From contig CAXKVR010000036.1 of NCBI GenBank assembly GCA_964058845.1, positions 310,001-374,000 of the forward strand: 64,000 bases of DNA. Reading direction: 5' to 3'. Made by a program: the position numbers and the translations under genes. This document shows, one piece after another, positions 24,560 through 34,374 of the stretch. The stretch is from Carex sylvatica (taxonomy: Eukaryota; Streptophyta; Magnoliopsida; Poales; Cyperaceae). The stretch's first letter is position 1; each line of letters begins with the position of its first letter. Under the pieces are notes generated by a model. The model searched no databases. It was not told the DNA's origin and saw nothing but the letters and a program-made list of their open reading frames with translations.

Positions 24560-24905
24560 ATATATATATAGAGTGATAGGGTAATATCCATATTACGAAT
24601 CAACCTGAATTTATATCTCTATTTTCAAAATTTAAACAATTGATCCGAATCGTTAAATATGTTCATATGAAAATATATTCGGAACCAAATTTTAGATTTC
24701 TTAGATTTTTTTTACAATTCTTTTAGAGAGGTTTGGACGGTCCAACATTTTTATGTCAATTGATTTTCTATTTATCTAAAAATATGGTAGAAATTTAATT
24801 TAATTTTTTTTTATCTTTAATTACTTTTCTTTTATACGAAAATTATATTGAGCATTTAAGATCGATTATTTAAACTATAAACACAAATATACGAATTCAT
24901 AGCAC
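24560..24905. mobile_element. Diverged foldback MITE of the GAACCGT/CCAAATTTTA superfamily
   Basis: Left: AGAGTGATAGGGTAATATCC, then TTGATCCGAATCGTTAAATATG and GGAACCAAATTTTAG. The centre has GATTTTCTATTTATCTAAAAA. The right part carries a degraded inverse with ATTTAAGATCGATTATTTAAAC. It resembles the copy at 63,540-63,880. Confidence 0.5.
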
Positions 24906-24986
24906 AAACAACTCTATAATAATCATATAATTGGCATAGCCTAACATACATGATATCACGCATCGATTAATTTTTATTGTTGTTGC

Positions 24987-25267
24987 CATAGTAAAAAATG
25001 AATTATTCCAGATCGGTTTGGTGAGGTCAAAAATTCGTGATTTGAAAATAGTTCGGATATAATTTGAAATTATTTGAATAAAAAATCTCAGTCATGCTAG
25101 AGGGCAAAAAAAAAAAAACATTATGGAAAAAACTCGCAAATAATTCGTAAAATTTAGGAAAAAATCATGAATTATTCGGGTTTAATTCGGTGTTTGGTTC
25201 GACATCACAAAAAAACCGAATTATTTGAGATTTAATTCGTAAATAATTCACGAATCTTGTGACTATA
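24987..25267. mobile_element. hAT-type MITE with perfect 8-bp duplication
   Basis: The 281-bp element is flanked on both sides by GTTGTTGC (24979-24986 and 25268-25275). Its ends are CATAGTAAAAAATG and, read inward from the right, TATAGTCACAAGATTCGTG. The interior shares AATAATTCG / CGAATTATT segments and CTCAGTCATGCTAGAGGGC with the larger element at 16,942-17,437 (CTCAGTCCTGCAAGAGAG there). Confidence 0.82.
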
Positions 25268-25439
25268 GTTGTTGCAATAAATGGACCATACGCGGTTAAA
25301 TAGAACAGTTCACATTCTTTGAGATATTCTATAAAAAAAATGAACAAGTTATTCATTTTTAAACTGATTGTCTCCTCAAAAATGTCTTTGAGTCAAATTA
25401 GATAATCCAAATAATTGCATGTATCTATTTCATTTATTG

Positions 25440-25755
25440 GAGTACTTAAAGGACACAAATTTACCAAATATAGTTGAGCCTTCATTTGGTAAAATACCGT
25501 TAATTTCAAATTTGTTCTTTTATATGCAATTTTCATGTAATTTGACCGTTAATTTAAAATTACCTATTACCTATCAGATACAAACTTCCCAAATATAGTT
25601 GGTCAATGACCGCTAATTTCAAATTTGTCACCTTTTATATGTAATTTTCATGCAATTTGACCCTTAATTCAAAATTACATAGTTATGAAAGTACCTAGAA
25701 AATACAGATTCCCCAAATATAGTTGAACTACGTTTGGTCAAGGACAGTTAATTTT
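25440..25755. repeat. Tandem repeat, about 2.5 copies of a ~125-bp unit
   Basis: The unit runs: AAATATAGTTG, a GTCAA/GGTAAA segment, TTAATTTCAAATTTGT, TTTTATATG(C/T)AATTTTCATG, AATTTGACC, TTAAAATTAC. It recurs near 25,467, 25,594 and 25,718. The last copy is partial. It is non-coding. Confidence 0.65.
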
Positions 25756-26365
25756 AAAATTATTAGTTCTATTTTTTTTTTTTTTTTGAATTTGTGTGCC
25801 ATTAAAGTATTATCAAACAATACTTAAATCATCAAACCAACGACTGACTAAAGTTTTGTGAATTATTTTAAGTTTTTGTCCAAAGAGTTTTGAACAAAAT
25901 CTCATTCAATATCAGTTATAAATCGTTCGATTTGTGTTAAAATTTACACAGATAGTTTCGCTTTATAGAGTCATTTAAAATTATTAAGTTTTAAATATAT
26001 TAGTACAGATTTTAAAACAAATTAAATAATAAGATCCGATTTTAAATGAGATTCTCTCAAAAATCTTTGGACAAAATCCAATTTCTTATACCTATCTTAG
26101 AAATTTTTTTGAAAAAAGTGTGAGAGGCAAGGGAAGACTCATAAAAGTTAAAAAAAGGGTCGTTGGATTTTATCCACTAATAGAGTGCCACCTGGTCTAA
26201 TTACAACTGGACTACTCTTTCTCATTAGTCAAATTGTTGTGTCCTTGTTTTGTTTGGTAGATGGTCTTTGTTTTTCTTCTCTCTCTCTTTTTTTTTTTTC
26301 TTCTATTGTTGGGTTGTGATAATTGATTGATTGAGCAATTTTAAAAATTTGTATTAGATTTCTTC

Positions 26366-26955
26366 TTTTAATAGAATGATGATTTGATGTTGCAACTCCA
26401 CACGGTTATATTAGAAATTTCATATAGGACATAGTTTGAATGCGAATGAATTATGCGGGATAAAGCTTTACAAGTACAAGAACTCATAAATTAATTTACA
26501 AAAAAATCATTCTTTTAATAGAATGATGATTTGATATTGCAACTCCTCACGGTTATATTAGAAATTTCATATAGGACATGTTTGATTGCAAATGAATTAT
26601 GCGAAATAAAAATTTACAAGTACAAGAACTCATAAATTAATTTACAAAAAAAGTTCTTCTTTTAATAGAATGATGATTTGATATTGCAACTCCTCACGAT
26701 TATATTAGAAATTTTATATAGGATATGTTTGATTGCGAATGAATTATACAGGATAAAACTTTACAAGTACAAGACCTCATAAATTAATTAATTTACAAAA
26801 AGTCGTTCTTTGAATAGAATGATAATTTAATGTTGCAACTCCTCACGGTTCTATTAGAAATTTCTAATAGGACATGTTTGATTGCGAATGAATTATGCGA
26901 AATAAAAGTTTACAAGTACAAGAACTCATGAATTAATTTATAAAAAGTTGTACCC
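26366..26955. repeat. Tandem array of four ~147-bp units
   Basis: The unit start TTTTAATAGAATGATGATTT (or TTTGAATAGAATGATAATTT) occurs at about 26,366, 26,513, 26,660 and 26,809, spacing 147, 147 and 149 bp. Each unit continues with GCAACTCCTCACGGTT, TTAGAAATTTC, AGGACATGTTTGATTGC, ATGAATTATGCG and TTACAAGTACAAGAACTCAT. A degenerate fifth partial copy lies at about 27,148-27,215. No frame is conserved between units, so this is a minisatellite-like array rather than protein repeats. Confidence 0.85.
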
Positions 26956-27295
26956 ATAAAAAATACACAATAAATTTTTTGATAATGTACTGAAATGAAT
27001 ATTTAGTTGTACTATTTTTTATAGTTATAAAATATAGTTTTCTCTTTCTAAGATGTTGGTCTAATGGTCTTTGTTTTCTTTATTCCTTTCAATCGTTTGG
27101 GGTTGTGATTAATTGATTGATTGGTTGACTAATCCTAATCCTAAATTTCTTCTTCTAATAGCATGATGATTTGATATTGTAACTTCCTTATGATTATATT
27201 AGAAATTTCATGTAAAGTAAACTTCTTCCTTTATTTTGAAAAGGAAAGGACGGTTGTATAATTAATGGGTTGCTCATTGCCTATATTTTATTGTT

Positions 27296-27331
27296 AACAA
27301 ATAACATATCACAATGATATGTTATTTGTCA
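27296..27331. repeat. Short hairpin
   Basis: ACAAATAACATATCA and TGATATGTTATTTGT are exact inverse copies separated by about 3 bases. There is no U-tract context or gene end that would make this a terminator. Confidence 0.6.
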
Positions 27332-27441
27332 AAGAATTGCACGTTTTTTTTTTTCTTATATTAGTAGCTTTGTTCTAATCTTTTAATTCCTGTAATATTT
27401 TAATTTTTGTTTTGTTTTTAGTGTAGTAGTTATTTAAATCA

Positions 27442-27579
27442 AAGGTTTAAATAGCGTTTATCGCGTCATAGCGGAATGGCTAAAATACCTAAATAGCGCC
27501 GTTATAGCGCGGAATAGCGCGCTATAGCGCCATAGCTTTTACGGTCCGAAAATGCTATAGCGAGCTATTTAAAACCTTA
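27442..27579. mobile_element. Small hAT MITE with TAGCG(C)TATAGCG repeats
   Basis: The inverted ends are AAAGGTTTAAATAGCG and CGAGCTATTTAAAACCTT. ATTTAAAT lies just outside both ends (one base from each arm), consistent with an 8-bp hAT duplication. Inside, AATAGCG, GCGCTATAGCGC and GCGCGCTATAG are repeated in both orientations. A larger relative is in the GLR intron at 62,935-63,517. Confidence 0.72.
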
Positions 27580-28414
27580 ATTTAAATTATAAGAATATAT
27601 TTTAAAAGCGAGAATCAATCTTTAATTAAATGACAAAGGCAATGTCCTTTGTGTGAGAGGTCGTAGTTAGATTTGAAATCTAAATAATTAAATTTTTGCA
27701 AATATTAAATACTTGAGTTTGTAACATTTTTATTATCCTCGTCTTAAAAATATATTCTTGTAAATAAGATGTTTGTAATATGATATCAGTTTGGTACCAG
27801 ACCAAAAACAATCTATGGTTTCAATGAAAATGAGTGGGCTTTCTCACTTTATTTTTAAAAAAGAAAAAGAAGAAGAAGAAAAAGCATACATATCACAAAT
27901 TAATATTGAAATTCTTTGAAATAATTTTATATGAAAATCTTATTTTGTTTTTGTAATAATTCAGAGATAAACAAAGAATTAATGGTCTAAATATATCGTC
28001 ATTAATCATTAGTCATAACTTAAGTCATTACTATGCACTAGTAATTAGGGGTCTAGTTTAATTTCTAGATTGAAGTGCTATTTTTTTCTCTCTACCTTTT
28101 TTTTTTTTTTTGAATGTTCTTTGAATAAGAAGAGGGATACTTATCCTTAGCATGTGCAAGTGGGGCATGCTTAATTTTAAGATTAGTTGATTACATGTGC
28201 GTCCCTATAATAATTTGACGACATTTTCACTTTGACCCTTCATATTTTAAAAATTGGAAAGATCAACATTGACACATGCAAAGGTGTCTTTGTTTCAATC
28301 AATTCCTTGAATATTCTTTTGATTCTCAACGAATTGCCACCAAATGATTAATTATGTTGAAAAGGACACTAGATATCTTAATTACTTCTTAAGAAAATAA
28401 AATGTGGGTCAAAA

Positions 28415-28645
28415 TTCAAAAATCATATTTTGTATTGTTATAACTTTAATATAAAAAAAATCTCTAAAATAAAATAAAATAAAATAAAATCCAATATGAT
28501 CTGTACAAAATTTGTGACAGTTCAACTTTATTTCAAATATAATATTTTTTATTGCTATAACTTTAATATAAAAAATCTCTAAAATAAAATAAAATCCAAT
28601 ATGATCTGTACAAAATTTGTGACAGTTTAACTTTATTTCTCACAA
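28415..28645. repeat. Tandem duplication of ~120 bp
   Basis: ATTTTGTATTGTTATAACTT with AAAATAAAATCCAATATG and ATCTGTACAAAATTTGTGAC is repeated once, starting at about 28,420 and 28,540. The copies differ mainly in the number of AAAAT units. Confidence 0.75.
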
Positions 28646-29094
28646 GAAGCATTTAAAAAAAAAATTGATGTGAGAATTCAAGCTAGCTCTTATTATAAAT
28701 AAAAAGGCTTTCCTCAAACATCTTGTTAGACATAAACAAAAATGAAAACTATCAGAAACTCTTAATTAAATATAATTATATGTATTTTGTCATGACTGTG
28801 AGGACAATAAAAAAGTAACAAAAACGAGTAAGCGACCAAATTTTGGAAGTATATATATTTTCCATGTTGGACTTGGAAAGAAAAATGTTGAAGTACAATT
28901 TCAGAGAAAATTGATTTGGCATATGAGCACTTTGATTACCAAAGTGCATGCTGACCTAATTTTGCAAAGGAAGCAACCATGTAATGTAATTTCTCATTCC
29001 CTTATTCTGAGTTCTGACCACTTTCAACGAAATCCCCAACCCTCTTATATTGGTGCGGTGCAAAACCAAAAATAATTTCGGTTGCGGGTTTAAA

Positions 29095-29242
29095 AAGAAC
29101 TAAAATATTTATATTTAGATCTGGATCATCCCATCAGAATCTCAACAAATATTATATAATCCCCCTACATTCTATCTTGGATCAGATTAGTTTGAATTAT
29201 GATCGGATAGTCCAGATCTAAATAGAAATATTATGTTACCTC
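29095..29242. mobile_element. Foldback MITE (TAGATCTGGATC arms)
   Basis: The left arm AAAATATTTATATTTAGATC is mirrored by GATCTAAATAGAAATATTAT on the right. A related foldback (TTAGATCCGGACC arms) is at 40,281-40,425. Confidence 0.6.
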
Positions 29243-29465
29243 TTATTCTGGACCATCCAAAACAACTATTTTTATTTATCTAGAAAAAACAAATAGTAAA
29301 AAACAAAAAATTCAAAAAATATAAAATTTGGTCTCCAAACACATTTTAATATGAAAATTGTGTTAGCGGTTCTAGTCAACCATTCAGACTTTGAAAATAG
29401 ATATAAGTATGTGGAGCATGATTGGAGCACAAAACAATTGGTACATTTTAACCCTACTCGTATAT
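29243..29465. mobile_element. Half foldback MITE adjoining the previous element
   Basis: One arm of the superfamily: AAATAGTAAAAAAC, TATAAAATTTGGTCTCC, AACACATTTTAATATG, GCGGTTCTAGTCAACC. It ends near ACATTTTAACCCTACTCG. The opposite arm is absent. Confidence 0.55.
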
Positions 29466-29631
29466 GTATTATATATCACATATCCAAGGAGTGAAGGAGG
29501 GATTTATGATTCAGAGATAAGACAGAAATGAAATTTACACATTGTGTGGTCAGGGTTCTGTAATCTACAGAGTAGAAGACAGAGCACCCAAGCTAATCCT
29601 CTTTAAACAATCATATAACAGTGGTTCGAGG

Positions 29632-29740
29632 ATCATCGGAAGGACTTGTCAGTTGAAGACAGAGCACGCAGAGTTGGAGACAGCAGAGGACATGTCGGTG
29701 ATTTCGCCTTGGCTAATTCCGTTCTTGCCAAATCTGTATG
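29632..29740 (+). other. Possible orphan exon, unknown protein
   Basis: Between a candidate acceptor (TATAACAG before 29,622) and a good donor (GTATGT at about 29,740), one frame stays open and reads WFEDHRKDLSVEDRARRVGD, then SRGHVGDFALANSVLAKS. Its charged, non-repetitive composition differs from the surrounding AT-rich sequence. I do not recognise the family and see no partner exons nearby. The longer frame at 29,542-29,844 overlaps it in a different phase and looks spurious. This could be a gene fragment or chance. Confidence 0.25.
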
Positions 29741-29849
29741 TTTTTAATGAATTTACAAACAAAAATTACTCCCCTTCAAATTGTGACAACTCTTATTTCT
29801 CCTGTTTTTTCCACCCTTCCGATCAGAGAAACCCTATATGTTAATTCTC

Positions 29850-31250
29850 ATTAACATTTGAGTTGCAAGAGAATTCATTCAGATCAGAGGTAAAAAATTA
29901 CAATGATACTGATTTTTTTATTTATTTTTATTTCGAAATAAGTAGCAAAACTACATGTTTCCTTTAACAAAAAAACAACATACAATCCTCTGGGTTTGTA
30001 AACTAGGAAAAAAAAAAGGTACCAGAGATGTACAGCCACAAATTACCAGATTGGTACCACTAGAACAAATTATTCCAAGCCAACCAAGTCATAAAATCAA
30101 AACAGCACTCGTGTAAAATCTCAAATAGTTTTTTTAACAGTACTGGTAGCATACTGGTATTCAAAAGAATGTACAAATTGCCACACATATTACCCTATTG
30201 AAATTATAAATCCTGATTGTGATGGAACTAAGTACTAGCAGGTTATTGTTTGCCAGCCCCAGATCAGACTGGTACAGAGTGGTACATCAGGTACGCCAGT
30301 TACCCCATCAAAAGATTCACAACCAACAAATTATTGCACCAGTAGGTCTATCTCTTTACCATAAAATAAATAAATCTGGTACTGAACCAGTATATTTCAA
30401 AAAGAACAAAATGCTCAAAAGCATATAAGATATAGAATTCATGTTGCCCTTTAGCAGAATCAGAAGAAAGAATAATTCTAATAAGGAAGAAGTACCCCCA
30501 ATTGCAATTCTTGACAAGTACATTTTCTTTTACCACTTAAAATTAAACAACAGGTTTAAATAGTACATCTATGCAAGATACCTTACTCACTGCATACTTG
30601 TTTTAGATGTGTCTCTCTCACTTCTCTCTTCAAACAATTTCAACATTTTAATAATATTTTTGCAGTTCTCTATGGACTGACTATTCCTGTACTGTTTCCA
30701 GAATAGATACAAATTCGGATATTCGTAATAAAAGGAAACAGGACGACTGATGGAAAGTAGAAAATAAAAATAAGAGGTCATGAAGAAGGAAACTCTTTTC
30801 CTTATAATTTCCCAAATTACCTTCAACTGAATCTACATTATGCATTGATAACAAAATTCAACCTAGAAGATTGGTTTGATGAAAATGCAGCGACAAAGCC
30901 AGAAAATATACATAGCAGGGGCCAATTCAAACATAAGTCAATAACATTTATTAAATTAATTGAAAAGCCGGTACATGTATGAAAAAGAGCTTTGACATGT
31001 CTCTTATATTTTAGCTATTAAAAGCAATAAATTTTAAAGCAATTAAAAAAAAAATAACCCTGCTTGTTTTCCCCATTCGATATGTAGTTTCTCCATACGA
31101 TATGATTTAAGTTTCAATTGAGCGATGGCCGACAAGTGATAACCATTTTTATAATAATTACAAGAGACACTGATGAAAAAAAAAATTTGACAAAAGTAAA
31201 CGAAAAATCTAACCCTGTGAAATCCAAAATGCAGTATCTAAGCCTACATG
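29850..31250. other. Intergenic sequence downstream of mTERF
   Basis: This stretch lies 3' of the mTERF gene and may hold its 3' UTR. GGTACCA/TGGTACC-type short repeats occur between 30,010 and 30,310. No coding region is supported. Confidence 0.4.
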
Positions 31251-31254
31251 AAAG

Positions 31255-32424
31255 TCAACTATAGATACTATTATTAAAAAATTCAACACCCTCAATTTTC
31301 CCAGCAGAAGCGTCAGCATATGCTCGGTGGAGACCAGGAATAGCATGTTCATTTGGCAAAACAAACTTCTCCACAAAATTTTCATCACTTGGCCTTGCAA
31401 AAGTAGCAAATTTCAAATTTGCTACAGGAAGTCCTTTCGACATCAGAAGTTTTCTAACAAGGTTTCGTGGAATCAGCCGGTTCTCCAGGCCGCAATTGAA
31501 CAAAAATGGATTTCGTATCACATGCAACTTATCACAAGCTTCCTTCATGAGGAACTCCATTTTTATGCCCATCGACTTCTCTGATATTTTCAACAATAAA
31601 GGGGCTCTACTAATCAAAAGTGTTACCTCCTCTTGTGAAAACCCAATATTTCTCAAATTATTTAGCTTTGCTTCTATGGTGCGTTCGCTCATGCAGCTGA
31701 CAGCAATTAATGCGCTGCAAAAAGATGCTGATGAACGAGCAATGCCTAACTCCTCTACTCTCTCAGGTACCCTTTTGACAAATTCAGGCTTAGATGCGAG
31801 CAATTTAGGACTTGACTTGATAACCCGGACAATTTGACGGGTTGATAAACCACATTGCTCCAGAAGGAAACATAAGTTCGGCATGATAACCTTTTCCAAA
31901 CTCCTAGCAATAAGCCCACCCCTCCACACTTTGAGTACCACAGAAAGATTCTCTACGGATCCAAGGACCCCCATCCAGAAATCAATCTTTGACACAAAAT
32001 TAAACCCAAACAAATCAGGGTTGATGGAAATGATACCTGAGATGTCTTCCATGGAGAAGCCAACCTCTTGGAGCTTGGTGATGTTTGGTCTCCAGTTCTT
32101 TTCCACATGAGAGCAAAGGATGCTAGCCTTCCGGGACACAGCTGTTTTTATATCCAACTCGCTTACGCCGGTATCTCTCAGGAAACGCAGCACCTTGTCG
32201 GGCTTATCAGGGGACTTGAGGTGGTGGATATGTTTGGAAGCTTTGAGTGCCTCGTCGGAGGAAAGACCGCATGATTCGACAAGGTAGTGTACAGCGAATT
32301 GGGCATTTGGGTGAGATGCTTGAGTGGGAGCGTTGGAGGAGGCGAATGGTGTGCTCTGAATCTGATTGAGAGGAAGAGATGGAGGGAGGCAAGAGATTCT
32401 CCCCAGAAATAGATTTATAGACAT
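31255..32424 (-). CDS. mTERF family protein, organellar
   Basis: An uninterrupted single-exon frame of 389 residues with an ATG start. It shows the mTERF pattern: repeated ~30-residue helical units, each with a short proline-containing turn (VGFSMEDISGIISINPDLFG near 140, CGLSTRQIVRVIKSSPKLLA near 205, IGFSQEEVTLLISRAPLLL near 275). Length, intron-less structure and the C-terminal wording (FLMKEACDKL, LENRLIPRNLVRKLLMSKG) fit the large plant-specific mTERF subgroup. Family knowledge: these proteins bind organellar nucleic acid and act in mitochondrial or plastid transcription, splicing or translation. The first ~35 residues are rich in S, P and hydrophobics with few acids, suiting a transit peptide. 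Mitochondria seem likelier than plastids, but that is inference. The promoter carries site II elements. The gene looks intact. Confidence 0.93.
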   Translation of the reverse strand: MSINLFLGRISCLPPSLPLNQIQSTPFASSNAPTQASHPNAQFAVHYLVESCGLSSDEALKASKHIHHLKSPDKPDKVLRFLRDTGVSELDIKTAVSRKASILCSHVEKNWRPNITKLQEVGFSMEDISGIISINPDLFGFNFVSKIDFWMGVLGSVENLSVVLKVWRGGLIARSLEKVIMPNLCFLLEQCGLSTRQIVRVIKSSPKLLASKPEFVKRVPERVEELGIARSSASFCSALIAVSCMSERTIEAKLNNLRNIGFSQEEVTLLISRAPLLLKISEKSMGIKMEFLMKEACDKLHVIRNPFLFNCGLENRLIPRNLVRKLLMSKGLPVANLKFATFARPSDENFVEKFVLPNEHAIPGLHRAYADASAGKIEGVEFFNNSIYS

Positions 32425-32542
32425 GATTGGTCACTGAGACTGAGACTAAGCGAAGGTTTGAATGATTTTATGACCTCACAAAGACGATGGAACCAAATGA
32501 GCGGATTGAATTCAATATTTCAATTTTTATTCTATAGTTCTA

Positions 32543-32592
32543 TGGGCTTTTTCTTAGGCCCATTAAAGCGTCCCATTGTTCATTGAGGCCCA
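32543..32592 (-). promoter_or_regulatory. Three site II (TGGGCY) elements upstream of mTERF
   Basis: TGGGCT at 32543-32548 (plus-strand reading) and GGCCCA at 32557-32562 and 32587-32592 lie 119-168 bp upstream of the mTERF start. The last two sit in a direct repeat, GGCCCATTAAAGCGTCCC. Site II motifs bound by TCP factors are established features of nuclear genes for organellar and ribosomal proteins in plants. Confidence 0.6.
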
Positions 32593-32798
32593 TTAAAGCG
32601 TCCCTTTAACATTCCGATTTAAATTGGATCAGTCGCAATTAACTTTCACTAGTAAAGGTTTATATTTTGATACTTCAATTTTTTTTTTTTAACTTTTGTT
32701 TTAACTTTATTAATAAAAATTCATATTCATCAAAGTTGAAACAATGAAATCAAACAAAAGGCGAAATTTACCAAATATATATATATATATATATATAT

Positions 32799-33203
32799 AG
32801 TAAGGCTAGGGTGTTTTGTGTTACATAGAGAGCTATAGTGCTACGGTTCAATATTCGACTTTTTAAAATCCTAACGGTCGATCTGAACCGTTCATATTGT
32901 TCTCCATATTAATATGGGTTTGGAGACCAAATTTTACATTTTTTTAAAATTTTTTACTATTTTTTTAGATAGGTAGCAAATTACTTGATCTAAAAAATTC
33001 TGCACCATTCAGATATTTTATTTTCTAACTATCTAAAAAAATAGTAAGAAATTTCTAAAAAAATGTAAAATTTGGTCTCCAAACACATATTAATATAGAA
33101 AACAAGATGAACAGTTCGGATCGACCGTTAGGATTTTAAAAAGTCGAATATTGAACCGTAGCACTATAGCTCTCTATGTAACACAAAGCACCCTAGCCTT
33201 ACT
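32799..33203. mobile_element. Foldback MITE, family A, inserted in a TA tract
   Basis: The ends are AGTAAGGCTAGGGTG and its inverse, with the same interior landmarks as the copy at 11,676-12,079 (ACGGTCGATCTGAACCGT, CCAAATTTTACATTTTTT, TTTTTTAGATAG). (TA)n flanks both sides, 32,776-32,798 and 33,204-33,219. Confidence 0.85.
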
Positions 33204-33261
33204 ATATATATATATATATGACAAATGAAGTTAACTATATAGTTGTTGCAACATGTACCGA

Positions 33262-34095
33262 ATTTTTTATAAATATTCAAAAAAATAATTAAATTTCAAA
33301 AACCAACTAAAATTTTGCAGGATTTCAAAATTTTTGCGGTTTTGGAATTCCAAAATCAACGGTTAAAAAAAATCGCAAAAAAAATTTGCGGTTTCATTTT
33401 TATTTTTATTTTTCAGATTTTTTTATTTAAATAGAAATATTTATAATTTATTTATTTTTTGTATTGAAATAATATAAATATTTAATATATTTCTTTGAAA
33501 ATAGATGGAATGCTATATAATTTGATTTATTAGAAAGACTGCTACAAATAACACAGATAAATATTTTTCATGCCGGATTTTTTGTGGCTGTAAGAAAAAT
33601 TAATATATTTCTTTATGAGTTATTAGAAAAAAAATAAAAATGCTTGGATTCAGAGTTATTGATCCCGGTTTAAAAGTCACTTCTAGGTGATACATAAAAT
33701 ATTCTGATCTATCTAGTACATTTAATTTATAAAAAGTTGTATCTATTTTAAGAATTCTTTTTAATAACAATCATAAAAATAACTTAATTTTTTTTTTCAA
33801 AAATAGATACAACTTTTTAGAAATTAAATGTACTAGAAGGATGACAATATTTTCTGTATTTACTTAGAAGTGACTTTTGAACCGGGATCAATAACTGAGA
33901 ATGCAAATATTTTTTTTCCAATAACACATAAAGAAATATATTAATTTTTCTTACAACTGCAAAAAATCCTACATGAAAAATATTAATCCGGGTTATTTGT
34001 AGTAGTCTTTCAGATTTCAAAATCCTGCGCAACTTTGGTTAGTTTTTAAAATTTTTTTTTTTAATATTTATAAAAAAATTGGCTATATGTATACG
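33262..34095. mobile_element. Long foldback element with AAACCGCAAA and ATTGATCCCGG arms
   Basis: The left arm carries, in order, ATTTTTTATAAATATTCAA, AAACCAACTAAAATTTTGC, GACTGCTACAAATAAC, GTAAGAAAAATTAATATATT, GTTATTGATCCCGG and GTTGTATCTATTTT. The right arm mirrors all of these back to AATATTTATAAAAAAATTGG, around a loop near 33,760-33,790. The left arm has extra GCGGTTT sequence missing on the right. Termini and duplication are uncertain. Confidence 0.72.
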
Positions 34096-34370
34096 GTCAG
34101 ATTTAAATGAAACTGGCAAAGCCCAACAACATTAGGTTTTTCCTAACCTAATGCTGTTGGGCTTTGCGATTTTAGACTGAATTACCGTAAATTTTTTTTG
34201 CGATTTGGGTAGATTTCGAAATCTGACGCAACTTTGGTTAGATTTAAATTTTTTTTTTTTTTGGATTTTTATAAAAAATTCGGTTGTATGTATACGGTCA
34301 GATTTAAATGAAACTGGCAAAGCCCAACAGCATTAGGTTTTTCCTAACCTAATGTTGTTGGGCTTTGTCA
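34027..34370. repeat. ~200-bp tandem duplication, each copy with a CCCAACA hairpin
   Basis: GCGCAACTTTGGTTAG (about 34,027) and GACGCAACTTTGGTTAG (about 34,226) begin two copies. Both run through TATGTATACGGTCAGATTT to AAAGCCCAACA(A/G)CATTAGG. Each copy ends in a strong hairpin: AAAGCCCAACAACATTAGG pairs with CCTAATG(C/T)TGTTGGGCTTT across a loop of about 9 bases. The second hairpin is partly interrupted by the LINE boundary described next. Confidence 0.8.
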
Positions 34371-34374
34371 GTTA

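Noticed and set aside
26366..26955. Regularly spaced repeats considered as a CRISPR-like array
   Set aside because: Units are tandem and contiguous with no unique spacers, and the genome is a plant.
29542..29844. 100-codon ORF as a gene
   Set aside because: No ATG at its start, tail falls into AT-rich sequence, and a different frame looks more protein-like in its middle.
31496..32274. Plus-strand ORFs of 113, 75 and 68 codons
   Set aside because: Antisense shadows of the mTERF gene.
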